Assembly: GCF_008107645.1 (NCBI RefSeq)
Contig: NZ_SDGY01000005.1
Span: forward strand, 62,001 to 126,000
Source of the DNA: Leuconostoc litchii
GTDB taxonomy: Bacteria > Bacillota > Bacilli > Lactobacillales > Lactobacillaceae
Direction of reading: 5' to 3'
Length of the DNA: 64,000 nt
Made by a program: the position numbers and the translations under genes. Every line of letters begins with the position of its first letter. Position 1 is the stretch's first letter. Below, piece after piece: positions 18,168 to 27,908 of the stretch. The notes beneath the pieces are model-generated. The model was given only the letters and a program-made list of their open reading frames with translations. It did not search any database and was not told the origin of the DNA.

Positions 18168-19594
18168 CAGTTGAACAATGGCAACAAAAGGCGCAAACTT
18201 ATAAATCTGAGTTATTGAGTGACTTGTTGCAGTTTTTAGCAATACCTTCTGTTTTAGATAAAACAACAGCTAATTTGCAGAAACCATTTGGAGATGGTAT
18301 CGAAACAGCACTACAGTTTTTGGTAGATATTGGACGTAGAGATGGCTTTAAAGTTGAACGTGTTGCGGATAACATGGTTGTTGTGATTGATTATGGTCCG
18401 GATGATGCAACAGAAACGTTCGGGGTATTATCACATGTCGATGTGGTACCCGGCGGCGATGCATGGTCAATAACATTGCCGTTTAGTCCTAAAATTATCG
18501 GCAATCGTCTATATGGACGTGGATCACATGATATGAAAGCTGACTTGATTGCCAGTTATTACGCGCTTAAACAACTTAAGGATGCTGGTTTTCAACCACG
18601 AAAAAAAATTCGTTTAATTTTTGGCAGTGATGAGGAGTCAGATTGGCGTGATATGAAAGCATATTTAGAACAAGTGGGGGAACCAACGCTTGGCTTTTCT
18701 CCAGATGGTGCGTTTCCAGTTGTGCCTGGTGAAAAAGGTGTGTTGACTTTGTCTATTCAGTTTCAAGGAACGAGTCTGGGTGATTGGAAGTTACATCAGT
18801 TTAGAGCTGGTGAACGAGATAATGTTGTGCCTGGTACTGCAACTGCCGATGTTGAATTACCAAATGACGTTGACATTAATGGTTTTTTGGCTGCCTATGA
18901 GCAATATCTTAAAAACACACCAATGATTTCTGGTATTGGCCAATATGATGATGGGCATATCATGTTAACTCTTTATGGAAAATCTGCACATGGTGCTTAC
19001 CCAGAGGACGGTTTAAATGCGGGCACTTATTTGGCGCGTTTTCTATTAGATTATCATTTTGATCAGCAAGCCCATGCCTTTTTAGAGTTTCTTGGCAGTA
19101 CAAATCATAAGAATGTTTTTGGTGAAAAAATTGGATTGGTTTATCACGATGATATTATGGGTGATTTGACAGTAAACGTTGGCAAAATTTTATTTAAAGC
19201 TAATACTAATAGTGAAATCCGAATTAATTTTCGTTACCCAATAGGCATTACAGAAACTGCAATTTTAACACAAGTTCAACGTCATATGGGCGATTTAGAT
19301 GCCAAAATATTTAAACAAGAGGCGTTTGGTACGCAACCACACATGGTAGATCTTAATGATCCAATCGTAACGACACTAGCTGATATTTATGCGCAACATA
19401 CACATACTCAAAAAACTTATAAGATTTCTAATGGTGGATCGTATGCCCGCCTATTAAAACGTGGTGTGGCATTTGGTGGTCAATTTCCTGATGTACCAGT
19501 AATGAGTCATCAGCCAAATGAGTATGTATTAGTGGATAATATTCCTAAAACCCAAGCCATTTTTGCTCAAGGAATATATGAAATGACTCGTTGA
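18149..19594 (+). CDS. M20-family dipeptidase (PepV-like)
   Basis: Zinc-dependent cytoplasmic dipeptidase of 481 residues. Metal ligands and catalytic residues are visible: His and Asp in SHVDVVPGG at about 97-105, Asp in GRGSHDMKADL at about 127-137 and the Glu pair in SDEES at about 164-168, with a dimerisation or lid domain in the middle. The start is GTG at 18149, with GGAGG about six bases upstream, inside the end of the T component gene. Being the last gene of the T-box operon, it may help release amino acids such as methionine from imported peptides (inference). Confidence 0.88.
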   Translation: MEPFQITVEQWQQKAQTYKSELLSDLLQFLAIPSVLDKTTANLQKPFGDGIETALQFLVDIGRRDGFKVERVADNMVVVIDYGPDDATETFGVLSHVDVVPGGDAWSITLPFSPKIIGNRLYGRGSHDMKADLIASYYALKQLKDAGFQPRKKIRLIFGSDEESDWRDMKAYLEQVGEPTLGFSPDGAFPVVPGEKGVLTLSIQFQGTSLGDWKLHQFRAGERDNVVPGTATADVELPNDVDINGFLAAYEQYLKNTPMISGIGQYDDGHIMLTLYGKSAHGAYPEDGLNAGTYLARFLLDYHFDQQAHAFLEFLGSTNHKNVFGEKIGLVYHDDIMGDLTVNVGKILFKANTNSEIRINFRYPIGITETAILTQVQRHMGDLDAKIFKQEAFGTQPHMVDLNDPIVTTLADIYAQHTHTQKTYKISNGGSYARLLKRGVAFGGQFPDVPVMSHQPNEYVLVDNIPKTQAIFAQGIYEMTR

Positions 19595-19619
19595 CATAAC
19601 GAACCAATGTTCGTATACT
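19591..19619 (+). promoter_or_regulatory. Promoter with SOS (LexA/DinR) box for rpsF-ssb-rpsR
   Basis: TTGACA (19591-19596), spacer 17, TATACT (19614-19619) is a near-consensus promoter that begins inside the stop codon of the dipeptidase gene. Its spacer carries CGAAC-CAAT-GTTCG at 19600-19613, which matches the Gram-positive LexA consensus CGAACNNNNGTTCG exactly. In Bacillus subtilis the equivalent ssb operon is SOS-inducible. Confidence 0.78.
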
Positions 19620-19742
19620 TAAGAGTACGAATGTTTGTTTTAATTATGAAATACAACTGAGTAACATAGAGGTTAGAATCGTATTATAAATTACCAGTGA
19701 AAATAATTCTGATAAGTACTTGTAAAGTGTACCTATAATATA

Positions 19743-19816
19743 GTACAATTAGTAATTGTGAATGCACAATTTGTGCTATCACTCCTTGCAGCCAAGGCTG
19801 CCAGAGACCAAAAGGA
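19743..19816 (+). promoter_or_regulatory. rpsF leader with GC-rich hairpin
   Basis: Before the AAGGAGG site of rpsF, the leader holds GCAGCC/GGCTGC as a compact stem near 19788-19801, set in otherwise AT-rich sequence. Firmicute rpsF leaders are known to bind an S6:S18 complex for autoregulation. I cannot confirm the conserved CCG bulge, so this is a candidate only. Confidence 0.4.
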
Positions 19817-19825
19817 GGAAATAAA

Positions 19826-20122
19826 ATGGCTATATCATACGAAATGACTTATATTGTTCGCCCTGATTTGGATGCGGATGCTAAGAAGACTCTTGTAGAG
19901 CGCTTCGACGGAATCTTGACAGACAACGGTGCAACAATCCAAAAGTCAGCTGACTGGGCGACTCGTCGTTTTGCATACGAAATTGCTGGTTACCGTGAAG
20001 GTACATACCACATTATCAATTTTACTGCAGAAGACGATAAGGCTATCAACGAATTTGATCGTTTGGCAAAGATTTCTCAAGACATCTTACGTCATATGAT
20101 CGTTAAGCGCGACGCAGAATAA
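19826..20122 (+). CDS. rpsF: 30S ribosomal protein S6
   Basis: Component of the 30S platform that binds 16S rRNA together with S18. The 98-residue length and the start [13 protein letters not shown] are typical, as is the [12 protein letters not shown] strand. AAAGGAGGA lies eight bases before the ATG. It is followed by ssb and rpsR in the order conserved throughout Firmicutes. The codon use (highly expressed style) contrasts with the AT-rich accessory region before recQ. Confidence 0.98.
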   Translation: MAISYEMTYIVRPDLDADAKKTLVERFDGILTDNGATIQKSADWATRRFAYEIAGYREGTYHIINFTAEDDKAINEFDRLAKISQDILRHMIVKRDAE

Positions 20123-20154
20123 TTTAAATTTTCACTGGGAAAGGAGCGTTAATT

Positions 20155-20721
20155 ATGATTAATCGAGTAGTATTAATTGGGCGATTGACCCGTGATGTTG
20201 AATTACGTTACACGCAATCCGGTGTAGCAGTCGGTACGTTTAGTTTGGCGGTTAACCGTCAGTTCACCAATGCAAGTGGTGAGCGTGAAGCTGACTTTAT
20301 TAACGCTGTTATTTGGCGTAAAGCAGCCGAAAATTTTGCGAATTTCACTGGAAAAGGTGCGCTTGTTGCCATTGAAGGTCGTTTGCAGACAAGAAATTAT
20401 GAAAATAACGCTGGCCAACGCGTTTATGTGACTGAAGTAGTTGCTGATAATTTCTCATTACTGGAATCTCGCGCTGAAAGTGAGAAACGTCGTTCCCAGA
20501 ACGGTTCATCAACACTAAATAATGCTGGTGATAACTTTGGCGGTTCTAACGATCATTCGTTTGGTGGTAATGACAATTCATTTAGTGGCGTTGATCCCTT
20601 TGCAAGTGCGAGTTCAAACTCAAATGCGCAATCATCAGCTTCGTCCAATAGTGCCCCTAACCCGTTTGCGGCTAGTGGTAATACAGAAATTGATATATCA
20701 GATGATGATTTACCATTCTAA
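20155..20721 (+). CDS. ssb: Single-stranded DNA-binding protein
   Basis: Coats single-stranded DNA in replication and repair. The 188-residue protein has an OB-fold at residues 1-105 ([20 protein letters not shown]), a long S/N/G-rich disordered linker and the acidic C-terminal tip DISDDDLPF that recruits partners such as helicases and primase. GGAAAGGAGCG precedes the ATG. It lies between rpsF and rpsR under the promoter with the SOS box at 19600. Confidence 0.98.
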   Translation: MINRVVLIGRLTRDVELRYTQSGVAVGTFSLAVNRQFTNASGEREADFINAVIWRKAAENFANFTGKGALVAIEGRLQTRNYENNAGQRVYVTEVVADNFSLLESRAESEKRRSQNGSSTLNNAGDNFGGSNDHSFGGNDNSFSGVDPFASASSNSNAQSSASSNSAPNPFAASGNTEIDISDDDLPF

Positions 20722-20753
20722 AATAAATTAAACATTACGAAAGGAGCTTCATT

Positions 20754-21038
20754 ATGTCAGAACAAAACTCACGTCCACAAAATTCAGAACGTCCACAACG
20801 TTCACGTCGTCCACAAGGCGGCCCACGTCGTCGTCGTAAGGTTGATTTTATCGCTGCTAACCACATCGAATATATTGACTATAAGAACACTGAATTATTA
20901 GAACGTTTCATCTCAGAACGTGGTAAGATTTTGCCACGTCGTGTGACTGGTACTTCTGCAAAGAACCAACGCAAGGTAACTACTGCTATCAAGCGTGCAC
21001 GTATCATGGCTTTGTTGCCATTCGTTACGGAAGATTAA
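20754..21038 (+). CDS. rpsR: 30S ribosomal protein S18
   Basis: 30S platform protein, partner of S6. The conserved core ([19 protein letters not shown] to [13 protein letters not shown]) occupies about residues 30-92. The 94-residue length exceeds the common 75-80 because of an N-terminal arginine/proline-rich extension of about 25 residues, seen in lactic acid bacteria. AAAGGAG precedes the ATG. The operon ends at a terminator directly downstream. Confidence 0.97.
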   Translation: MSEQNSRPQNSERPQRSRRPQGGPRRRRKVDFIAANHIEYIDYKNTELLERFISERGKILPRRVTGTSAKNQRKVTTAIKRARIMALLPFVTED

Positions 21039-21044
21039 TTCCTA

Positions 21045-21080
21045 AAAGCCTGAGGCGGTTGCCTTAGGCTTTTTATTTTT
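21045..21080 (+). terminator. Terminator of the rpsF-ssb-rpsR operon
   Basis: AAAGCCTGAGGC / GCCTTAGGCTTT, twelve pairs with one G-U and a GGTT loop, followed by a T-rich run, seven bases after the rpsR stop codon. Confidence 0.92.
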
Positions 21081-21188
21081 CTGATAAAACGAAGATAATC
21101 GCCTGCCTTAGAGAAAAGGGATTATCATAATTAATATGACCACCCTGTGGTAAAATAGAGAGTATGATAGTTTAGAAGGAAGTAGCAA

Positions 21189-23216
21189 GTGAAACGTTTT
21201 TTTAGTTTTAAAAATTTACCGATATTCTTTCAAAATACCAAACTAAGCACAGTAGCAGTTTTATTGCTGGTTTCAAGTGTAATGAGTGTTATTTTCGCTA
21301 TGCTTTTTAATGTGACCTTTGGTCTTATTTGGTTAGCGTTGGTAATTATTGGATTAGTTTTCAGTACGCAAGCCTTTAAAGAGGTGAGCGAGGACGCACA
21401 AGAATATCTATCTGGCTTAGGATACCGCATTGCACGTAGTGAACAAGAGGCGTTAATTAGAATGCCAATTGGCATTATTCTGCTGAATGAGGATAAGAAG
21501 ATTGACTGGATTAATCCCTATATGCAAGCGTATCTCAATAAAAGAGATGTTTTAGGGTTGGAACTTTCAGAATTGGATGATAAGTTAGCCACAGAAATCA
21601 GCAGTTATGCAGATGCTTCTGAGACAAATACAATAACTTGGCAAGGTAAGCAGTTTTCCTTGTTTGTTCAGCAAAATTTACGCGTTATTTACTTGATGGA
21701 CATTAGTGAGTATGCGGCAATTAGTCAAAAGTATGAAGACCATCAATTGTTTAGCGGTTTAATATCGGTTGATAACTATGAGGAAGTTACAGATGGTATG
21801 AGCGAATCTGAAACATCCACTTTAAGAACGTATGTTACGAGGGCTCTGTCTGATTGGGCGCTGGAGCATCACATTTACATCCGACGCTTAAATACAATTC
21901 ATTATGTTATGTTTGGTTATCAGGCAGCACTTAAAGAAGCGGAAAAAGATAAGTTTAGTGTTTTAAAAGCTATTCGAGAAGCAACAGCCCAACAAAACTC
22001 ACCTGTAACACTCTCTGTTGGTATAGCCTATGACGACACAGATATAAATAAGCTTGCTAAAATGGCACAGACCAATTTAGATTTAGCTCTAGGGCGTGGC
22101 GGAGACCAGGTTGTGGTTAAATCTGAGCATGCATCAGCACGTTTTTATGGTGGTGCTAGTAATCCTATGGAGAAGCGCACGCGTGTGCGTGCACGTATGG
22201 TATCACAAACCATTGCTGAATTGATGGAACAAGCTGACAATATTATGATTGTTGGACATGCTATGCCAGATTTAGACGCTGTTGGTTCTGGTTTGGGTGT
22301 GTGGCGTATGGCGCAAACTAAAAACAAACCGGCATTCTTAGTGTTAGACGAAAAGCATGTTTATAGTGATATTCAACTATTATTAGCAGAACTTCGTAAA
22401 AAGCCTGCGGAATTTGTAGCGCCTGGGTCGAATATTGGTGATTCGATTGTGGATGAATCTCGTGCCCTCAAATTAGTTAGAGATAACACTTTGTTGGTTT
22501 TAGTTGATCATGCAAAAGCTAGTATTTCTGGTGCGCCACAGTTATTAGAAAGATTAGCTAATCGAGTGGTAGTCATTGACCATCATCGTTTGGCCGAACA
22601 AGGGCTAGATGAAAAACCATTGATGTCATATATTGAGCCGTATGCTTCTTCTACTTCAGAATTAGTAGTTGAATTATTGCAATATCAAGATCAATCACAT
22701 GCACCGATTACAAAATTAGAGTCTACAGCTATGCTGGGTGGTATACAGATTGATACTAAAAACTTCACTTTGCGCACAGGATCACGTACATTTGATGCGG
22801 CTAGTTATTTACGTGCAAATGGTGCTGATAGTAATTTGATTCAATCGTTTATGAAAGAAAAATTCTCCGATTTTAAATCGAGAAGTCATCTAGTCAATCT
22901 AGCAGAAATTCATGAAGGGAATGCGATTGCTGTAGGTGATCACAAGGATATTTATTCTGGATTACTGACAGCACAAGCAGCTGATGAATTGCTACAGATT
23001 AGTGGTGTATATGCATCATTTGTCATTACAAAGAGGCAAGATGGGCGAGTGGGTATTTCTGCTCGTTCAACTGGTGAACGTAACGTGCAACGTACTATGG
23101 AGGCTCTTGGAGGTGGTGGGCATTTATCTAATGCGGCAACTCAAATTGACAATGTAACAACGCAAGAAGCTAAACAAAAATTATTAAATGTCATTGCTGA
23201 ACAAGCAGAGGACTGA
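21189..23216 (+). CDS. gdpP: Cyclic-di-AMP phosphodiesterase GdpP (DHH family)
   Basis: Membrane-bound enzyme that hydrolyses c-di-AMP and so affects wall homeostasis, potassium and osmotic balance. The 675-residue protein has two N-terminal transmembrane segments (about 19-60), a PAS-like domain (about 85-150), a degenerate GGDEF domain (about 170-300) and a DHH/DHHA1 domain (about 340-660). The DHH motifs GHAMPDLDAVGSG and VVIDHHR are visible, as is the C-terminal GGGGH. The start is GTG at 21189 with GAAGGA upstream. It is followed by rplI and dnaB, the standard order. Confidence 0.95.
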   Translation: MKRFFSFKNLPIFFQNTKLSTVAVLLLVSSVMSVIFAMLFNVTFGLIWLALVIIGLVFSTQAFKEVSEDAQEYLSGLGYRIARSEQEALIRMPIGIILLNEDKKIDWINPYMQAYLNKRDVLGLELSELDDKLATEISSYADASETNTITWQGKQFSLFVQQNLRVIYLMDISEYAAISQKYEDHQLFSGLISVDNYEEVTDGMSESETSTLRTYVTRALSDWALEHHIYIRRLNTIHYVMFGYQAALKEAEKDKFSVLKAIREATAQQNSPVTLSVGIAYDDTDINKLAKMAQTNLDLALGRGGDQVVVKSEHASARFYGGASNPMEKRTRVRARMVSQTIAELMEQADNIMIVGHAMPDLDAVGSGLGVWRMAQTKNKPAFLVLDEKHVYSDIQLLLAELRKKPAEFVAPGSNIGDSIVDESRALKLVRDNTLLVLVDHAKASISGAPQLLERLANRVVVIDHHRLAEQGLDEKPLMSYIEPYASSTSELVVELLQYQDQSHAPITKLESTAMLGGIQIDTKNFTLRTGSRTFDAASYLRANGADSNLIQSFMKEKFSDFKSRSHLVNLAEIHEGNAIAVGDHKDIYSGLLTAQAADELLQISGVYASFVITKRQDGRVGISARSTGERNVQRTMEALGGGGHLSNAATQIDNVTTQEAKQKLLNVIAEQAED

Positions 23217-23234
23217 TAACATAGGGGATAAAAA

Positions 23235-23687
23235 ATGAAAGTAGTATTTTTAGAAGACGTTAAAGGTCGTGGAAAAAAAGGTGAAGTTAAGGATGTGCCA
23301 GATGGCTATGCGAACAACTTCTTAATCAAAAATAAAAAGGCAGAACCTGCTACAGGTAGAAATCTGGGTGCGGTAAAAGGTCGCCAAAAAGCGGAAGAAA
23401 AAGCTGCTGCTGAGGAGTTGGCTGAGGCAAAAAAATTAGCAGAATTCTTTGCAAATGAGAAAACTGTCATTGAGTTAACCGGTAAGTCAGGTAAAGATGG
23501 GCGCCTATTTGGTGCAGTTTCAACCAAGCAGATTGCTGCTGCGTTAGAAAAACAGTATAAAATTAAGATTGATAAGCGAAAAATGGAGTTAAATCAACCA
23601 ATACATGCACTTGGTTATACAGATGTACCAGTCAAGTTGCATAGAGAAGTGACGGCGCAAATGCGTGTTCATGTCAGTGAGGGTTAA
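23235..23687 (+). CDS. rplI: 50S ribosomal protein L9
   Basis: Elongated 50S protein that binds 23S rRNA and limits frameshifting. The 150-residue length and N-terminal signature ([29 protein letters not shown]) are standard, with the long connecting helix and a C-terminal domain ending VHVSEG. The ribosome binding site GGGGA is seven bases upstream of the ATG. The gap to dnaB is two bases, so these two are translationally coupled. Confidence 0.98.
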   Translation: MKVVFLEDVKGRGKKGEVKDVPDGYANNFLIKNKKAEPATGRNLGAVKGRQKAEEKAAAEELAEAKKLAEFFANEKTVIELTGKSGKDGRLFGAVSTKQIAAALEKQYKIKIDKRKMELNQPIHALGYTDVPVKLHREVTAQMRVHVSEG

Positions 23688-23689
23688 AT

Positions 23690-25153
23690 ATGGATAATCC
23701 GGTATTAAATGAATATCGGCAAGTACCGCAAGATGGTGATGCTGAACGTGCAGTTCTCGGATCCATTTTTTTTGATGTTAAATCAGAGAATGCAATGGTC
23801 GAAGCTAGTGCAATATTGGTACCAGAAGATTTCAATAAGTTAGCCAACCAAACGATTTTTAAAGCAATGCAGGTTTTGGTTGATGAAAGTCGTCCGATTG
23901 ACATTTTAACAGTACAAGATAAGTTAAACAGCATGCAACAACTAGAAAATGTTGGAGGTGTAGCTTATTTAGCAGAAATATCCGAATCGACTGCTTCATC
24001 GGCTAATTTGAAACATTATGCTAATATTGTACGTGAAAAATCAGTCTTACGTAAAATGATTGACACTTTAACACGCACGATGTCATTAGCTTATGATGCT
24101 GCCGAGCCTAGTGAAGATTTATTAGCACAATTGTCACGTACCATTGATACAATTGCAGAAAACCGAGGAGATGAAAATTTTCGAAGAATCAAAGATGTTT
24201 TGCAGGAGTATCAGGCTAATTTAGATGAAGCGGTAAAGAATGACAGTGACATTGTTGGGTTGTCCACCGGATATCCGGAAATGGATAAAATTACACATGG
24301 TTTTCGAAATGATCAAATGATTGTTTTTGGTGCACGTCCAGCTGTTGGTAAGACAGCCTTTGTGTTGAATATTGCTCGTAATGTCGCCAAGAATGAAAAA
24401 GTACCAGTAGTTATTTTTGAAATGGAGATGAGTTCCACGGATATTGTTGGCCGCTTGCTTGCCGGTGAAGGATCTATTGATTCTAGTCACTTAACTACAG
24501 GCCAAATGACACAAGAGGATTGGCAAGCGTTAACTTTAGCGATGCAATCATTAGCGCAAATGCAAATTTATATGGATGATACGGCGGGTATAAAGATTAA
24601 TCAAATTAGTGCCAAACTTCATCAATTAGAACGTGATTTACTGAGTGATATGACACCCGAAGAGCGAGTTCAAAATCCCCATCCGATTGGTATGGTGGTG
24701 ATTGATTATTTGGGATTGATTGAGTCTAATAATTCAGAAAGCAGACAACAGGCAGTGTCCGAAGTTTCACGAGCCATTAAAAAAATGGCAAAGGAGTTAA
24801 ATACACCGATTATTGCCCTTGCTCAGTTAAGCCGAGGTGTTGAACAACGAACTGACAAGAGACCGGTTCTATCTGATTTACGTGACTCAGGTTCTATCGA
24901 ACAAGATGCTGATGTGGTAGCCTTTTTGTATCGAGATGATTATTCTCGTGGCGACTCTGAAGATGGTGAAGGGGATCCGCGTGAAGAACAAGAAGCTGTG
25001 CCTATTGAAATTATATTTGAAAAGAATCGAGCAGGTGCTCGTGGTACAGCTACGTTAATGTTTAATAAGCCAACCTTTAAATTTAATGCTATGGCACCAT
25101 TATATCGGGATGATATGAACGCTGGTGCACCAGATGTTAGTCCAGGATGGTAA
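23690..25153 (+). CDS. dnaB: Replicative DNA helicase DnaB (DnaC in Bacillus)
   Basis: Hexameric 5'-3' fork helicase, 487 residues. The N-terminal primase-binding domain (DGDAERAVLGSIF at about 12-24) is followed by a linker and the RecA-like domain with Walker A GARPAVGKTAF at about 217-227, Walker B VVIDYLGLI and the R-finger region SRGVEQR and LRDSGSIEQDAD. Length and order are normal for the family. A terminator follows 15 bases after the stop codon. Confidence 0.98.
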   Translation: MDNPVLNEYRQVPQDGDAERAVLGSIFFDVKSENAMVEASAILVPEDFNKLANQTIFKAMQVLVDESRPIDILTVQDKLNSMQQLENVGGVAYLAEISESTASSANLKHYANIVREKSVLRKMIDTLTRTMSLAYDAAEPSEDLLAQLSRTIDTIAENRGDENFRRIKDVLQEYQANLDEAVKNDSDIVGLSTGYPEMDKITHGFRNDQMIVFGARPAVGKTAFVLNIARNVAKNEKVPVVIFEMEMSSTDIVGRLLAGEGSIDSSHLTTGQMTQEDWQALTLAMQSLAQMQIYMDDTAGIKINQISAKLHQLERDLLSDMTPEERVQNPHPIGMVVIDYLGLIESNNSESRQQAVSEVSRAIKKMAKELNTPIIALAQLSRGVEQRTDKRPVLSDLRDSGSIEQDADVVAFLYRDDYSRGDSEDGEGDPREEQEAVPIEIIFEKNRAGARGTATLMFNKPTFKFNAMAPLYRDDMNAGAPDVSPGW

Positions 25154-25167
25154 GTAAAAGAGTATAC

Positions 25168-25199
25168 AAAAAAACTGCATGCTATCATGCAGTTTTTTT
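25168..25199 (+). terminator. Terminator after dnaB
   Basis: AAAAAACTGCATG / CATGCAGTTTTTT with a four-base loop CTAT and a T-run. Confidence 0.93.
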
Positions 25200-25477
25200 A
25201 TAATACGAACATTTTTCGATACGATCTAAAGATATTTATAAAAAATATAATATTTTAAATATATGAAAGATAAAATATTAGTACTTAAAATATATTGTTT
25301 CTGAAAAAGTAATGAGTATAAAATAAACACTACTATTTTTTATTTCTTTGAAATGGGTTGAAATAGTGGTTGTATAAAAATTTTTTTTGAATAAAACTAT
25401 AATCAAAATGACGAACTATTTTTACTAAATTAATCATTATCGTTTCTTTTTAACCAAATTATAACTAGGAGTATATT
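25200..25477. other. AT-rich intergenic region before the nucleotidase
   Basis: Very AT-rich. A TATAAT lies near 25397, but no well spaced -35 box is visible. No open frame with a ribosome binding site and no stable hairpin were seen. It presumably holds the promoter of the following secreted nucleotidase. Confidence 0.5.
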
Positions 25478-25522
25478 ATGGTAAATGATATACTAAAAAC
25501 ATTTATATGGGGAGAAAAAGTA

Positions 25523-27328
25523 ATGAGATTAAAATTTTTATCTGGCTTATGGCCGGTTGTTTTGTGTGGAGTGCTTTTTACAAGTGGCAGTACGGTTATT
25601 TATGCGGATGTTCAAATTACGAACAATATAGATAACTATAGCAAACCAAACCTTGAGCCTGATTATCAAAAAACAAATCAAGATAATCGACAAGACATCG
25701 CAGTGCAGTTCTTAGGAATTAATGATTTACACGGTGGCTTGGAAACAACAGGTTCTGTAGATATTGGATCAAAAACATATGAAGATGCTGGAACTGTTGG
25801 ACGTTTGGCGTCCTATTTAAATCAAGCCGAGTCACACTTTAAAAAAGTGACAAAATCTAGTAATAGTTTACGCATTGAAGCTGGTGATATGGTAGGAGCT
25901 GCGCCAGCAAATTCATCTTTATTGGCACATGAATCAACGATGCACGTGCTGCGGGCAATGAAATTCAAAATTGGCACTTTGGGCAATCATGAATTTGATC
26001 AAGGATTGCCAGCATTTAACCGTATACTGACTGGTGGTAAGCCAAGTAGTAGTGCTGATTCTTTAGTAAAAAAATATACACATTATTCGTCTGGAATTAA
26101 CATCGTTGTAGCGAATGTAATTAACAAAAAAGACCATAAAATACCGTATGGCTACAAACCATATATGATTAAAACTGTGAAGCAAAATAACAAAACCGCT
26201 AAAATAGGTATTATTGGTTTGGAAACCTCTACACTATCAAGTTTGACACTGTATAAAAACTACAAAGATTATCAAATTTTAGATGAAGCAAAAACAATTG
26301 CAAAATATGATAAGATTTTACGTAAAAAAGGGGTTAATGCTGTTGTTGTCGTTGGGCATACTGGTGTACAAAGTAAAGATAACACTACAAGTGGTCCAAC
26401 AGTAGATATTTTAAAGAAGCTTAATGATATTGATCCGGACAATAATGTTGGATTATATATTGCTGCACACTCTCATCAATATGCCAATGCACAAGTTGGT
26501 CATACTCATGTTGTACAGGCTGTATATACTGGAAAAGCCTATGATGATAGTTGGAGCTATATTAGTTCTAAAACAGGGAAATTCACCAAAGTATCGACGC
26601 ATGTGTATCCAGTATTGTCGCACAAAGACGATGTAACAACCAAAGCTGATAAAAAAGTGGTTTCGATTGTAAAAAATGCGGATAAACTTGTTAAGGGAAA
26701 AGTGAATAATGTTATAGGATATGCAGGTGAGGCTGAGACTATTACTGGTCGATTACATAATAGTGCCACGATGGAAAATGAAGCAGGTGAGTTAGTTGCC
26801 GATGCCCAGTTATACGGTGCTCAAAAGGCCAACTTGAAACCTAATTTTGCGTTTACAAATACTGGTGGGGTTCGATCTGACTTAGCTGTGAAATCTAATA
26901 AAGCTATTACATGGGGATCAGCACTAGCTGTGCAGCCATTTGGCAATATCCTGCAGGTAGTTGAAATGTCAGGCAGTCAAATTCGCCAAGCGCTGAACGA
27001 ACAATATGATGAAAATCAACAATATTATTTGCAGATAGCTGGTTTAACATATACTTATGAAAAAAATGATGATGAGAATCAGCCTTACACGGTTAAAAAT
27101 ATGTGGGATAGTAAGGGACAGTTAGTTTCAGATAATCAAACCTACCGTGTTGTTATTAATGATTTTTTACATGGTGCAGGTGATAATTTCTTTGCTTTTA
27201 AAAATACTAAAATCATTGGTGCAGTGGGAACAGATACAGATGTATTTATTAAATATATTAAAGCGATGACGAAAACCGACCATAAAGTAGTGGCACCAAT
27301 TCTAAACAGAAAAAAACTTGTTGAATAA
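25523..27328 (+). CDS. Secreted 5'-nucleotidase / bifunctional metallophosphoesterase
   Basis: Exported enzyme that removes phosphate from extracellular nucleotides, about 601 residues. A signal peptide (MRLKFLSGLWPVVLCGVLF, then VIYADV) is followed by the calcineurin-like domain: metal ligands in LGINDLHGG, EAGDMVGA, GNHEFDQG, VVGHTG and AAHSHQ. A C-terminal 5'-nucleotidase domain follows (NTGGVRSDL, PFGNIL). I start at 25523 (GGGGAGA upstream) because it gives a compact signal peptide; an ATG at 25478 with AGGAG upstream adds 15 residues and is also possible. No LPXTG or membrane anchor is seen at the C-terminus. Confidence 0.9.
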   Translation: MRLKFLSGLWPVVLCGVLFTSGSTVIYADVQITNNIDNYSKPNLEPDYQKTNQDNRQDIAVQFLGINDLHGGLETTGSVDIGSKTYEDAGTVGRLASYLNQAESHFKKVTKSSNSLRIEAGDMVGAAPANSSLLAHESTMHVLRAMKFKIGTLGNHEFDQGLPAFNRILTGGKPSSSADSLVKKYTHYSSGINIVVANVINKKDHKIPYGYKPYMIKTVKQNNKTAKIGIIGLETSTLSSLTLYKNYKDYQILDEAKTIAKYDKILRKKGVNAVVVVGHTGVQSKDNTTSGPTVDILKKLNDIDPDNNVGLYIAAHSHQYANAQVGHTHVVQAVYTGKAYDDSWSYISSKTGKFTKVSTHVYPVLSHKDDVTTKADKKVVSIVKNADKLVKGKVNNVIGYAGEAETITGRLHNSATMENEAGELVADAQLYGAQKANLKPNFAFTNTGGVRSDLAVKSNKAITWGSALAVQPFGNILQVVEMSGSQIRQALNEQYDENQQYYLQIAGLTYTYEKNDDENQPYTVKNMWDSKGQLVSDNQTYRVVINDFLHGAGDNFFAFKNTKIIGAVGTDTDVFIKYIKAMTKTDHKVVAPILNRKKLVE

Positions 27329-27330
27329 GT

Positions 27331-27367
27331 AAAAAGCCTTAGTCTGTCGGTTGAACTAAGGCTTTTT
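27331..27367. terminator. Bidirectional terminator between convergent genes
   Basis: AAAAAGCCTTAGT / ACTAAGGCTTTTT with an eleven-base loop. The A-run and T-run on either side allow use in both directions; it serves the nucleotidase gene and the convergent protease gene. Confidence 0.92.
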
Positions 27368-27908
27368 ATAGCGTGTATTGTAATGTTGAAACAATTATAA
27401 TAACTATTATATAAAATGGAACACCACGGCCAAAATTACGCCAATCAGTAGTGGACAAATTAAATCCCAGTAATAAGCTACAGATGATCACTATCACAAT
27501 TATATTTTTAAGATATGAACCAGGAGTCCATACAAATTTCATGAGTATCAAAATAACACTAGAGACACCAACTACAGGTGCTACACTAATAAATGTATTT
27601 CCTAATTTTTGATAAAAACTATGTGGATTATACTCACGATTGACATAGCCTAGCACACCGTCATCACTAATTTGCCATAACCGAAACTCAAGAATATGAT
27701 GTCGAAAAATAATGGCTACAATTAAGTGACTAACTTCATGCGTTATAACACCAAAAAAACTTAAAATAGCGGTAATTCTATAAGATGTATGTAGTGTTAA
27801 CCATTGTGTTAAAAAGCCGGAAAGGAAACTAATAAACCAAGCGATGATGATTGGAATAACTAAGAAGTAGATGATATTGTGTGCTAACAATAATAAAAAA
27901 TTACTCAT
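27366..27908 (-). CDS. Membrane metalloprotease-like protein (M50-type)
   Basis: Membrane protein of 180 residues with about five hydrophobic segments and a zinc motif HEVSH (about residues 57-61) inside a membrane segment, as in M50 site-2-protease relatives. A second motif candidate is LGFNLSTTDWRNFG near 145-158, where M50 proteases usually carry an N/D-x-x-P ligand; that Pro is absent. It overlaps the YbaK gene by eight bases (ATG within its end) and is co-transcribed with it. Substrate unknown. Family placement rests on HExxH-in-membrane plus length. Confidence 0.65.
   Translation of the reverse strand: MSNFLLLLAHNIIYFLVIPIIIAWFISFLSGFLTQWLTLHTSYRITAILSFFGVITHEVSHLIVAIIFRHHILEFRLWQISDDGVLGYVNREYNPHSFYQKLGNTFISVAPVVGVSSVILILMKFVWTPGSYLKNIIVIVIICSLLLGFNLSTTDWRNFGRGVPFYIIVIIIVSTLQYTL

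Noticed and set aside
19600-19642. Terminator after the dipeptidase gene
   Set aside because: TTCGTA/TACGAA could form a stem, but it has a weak T tail and the same bases are better explained as a promoter with an SOS box.
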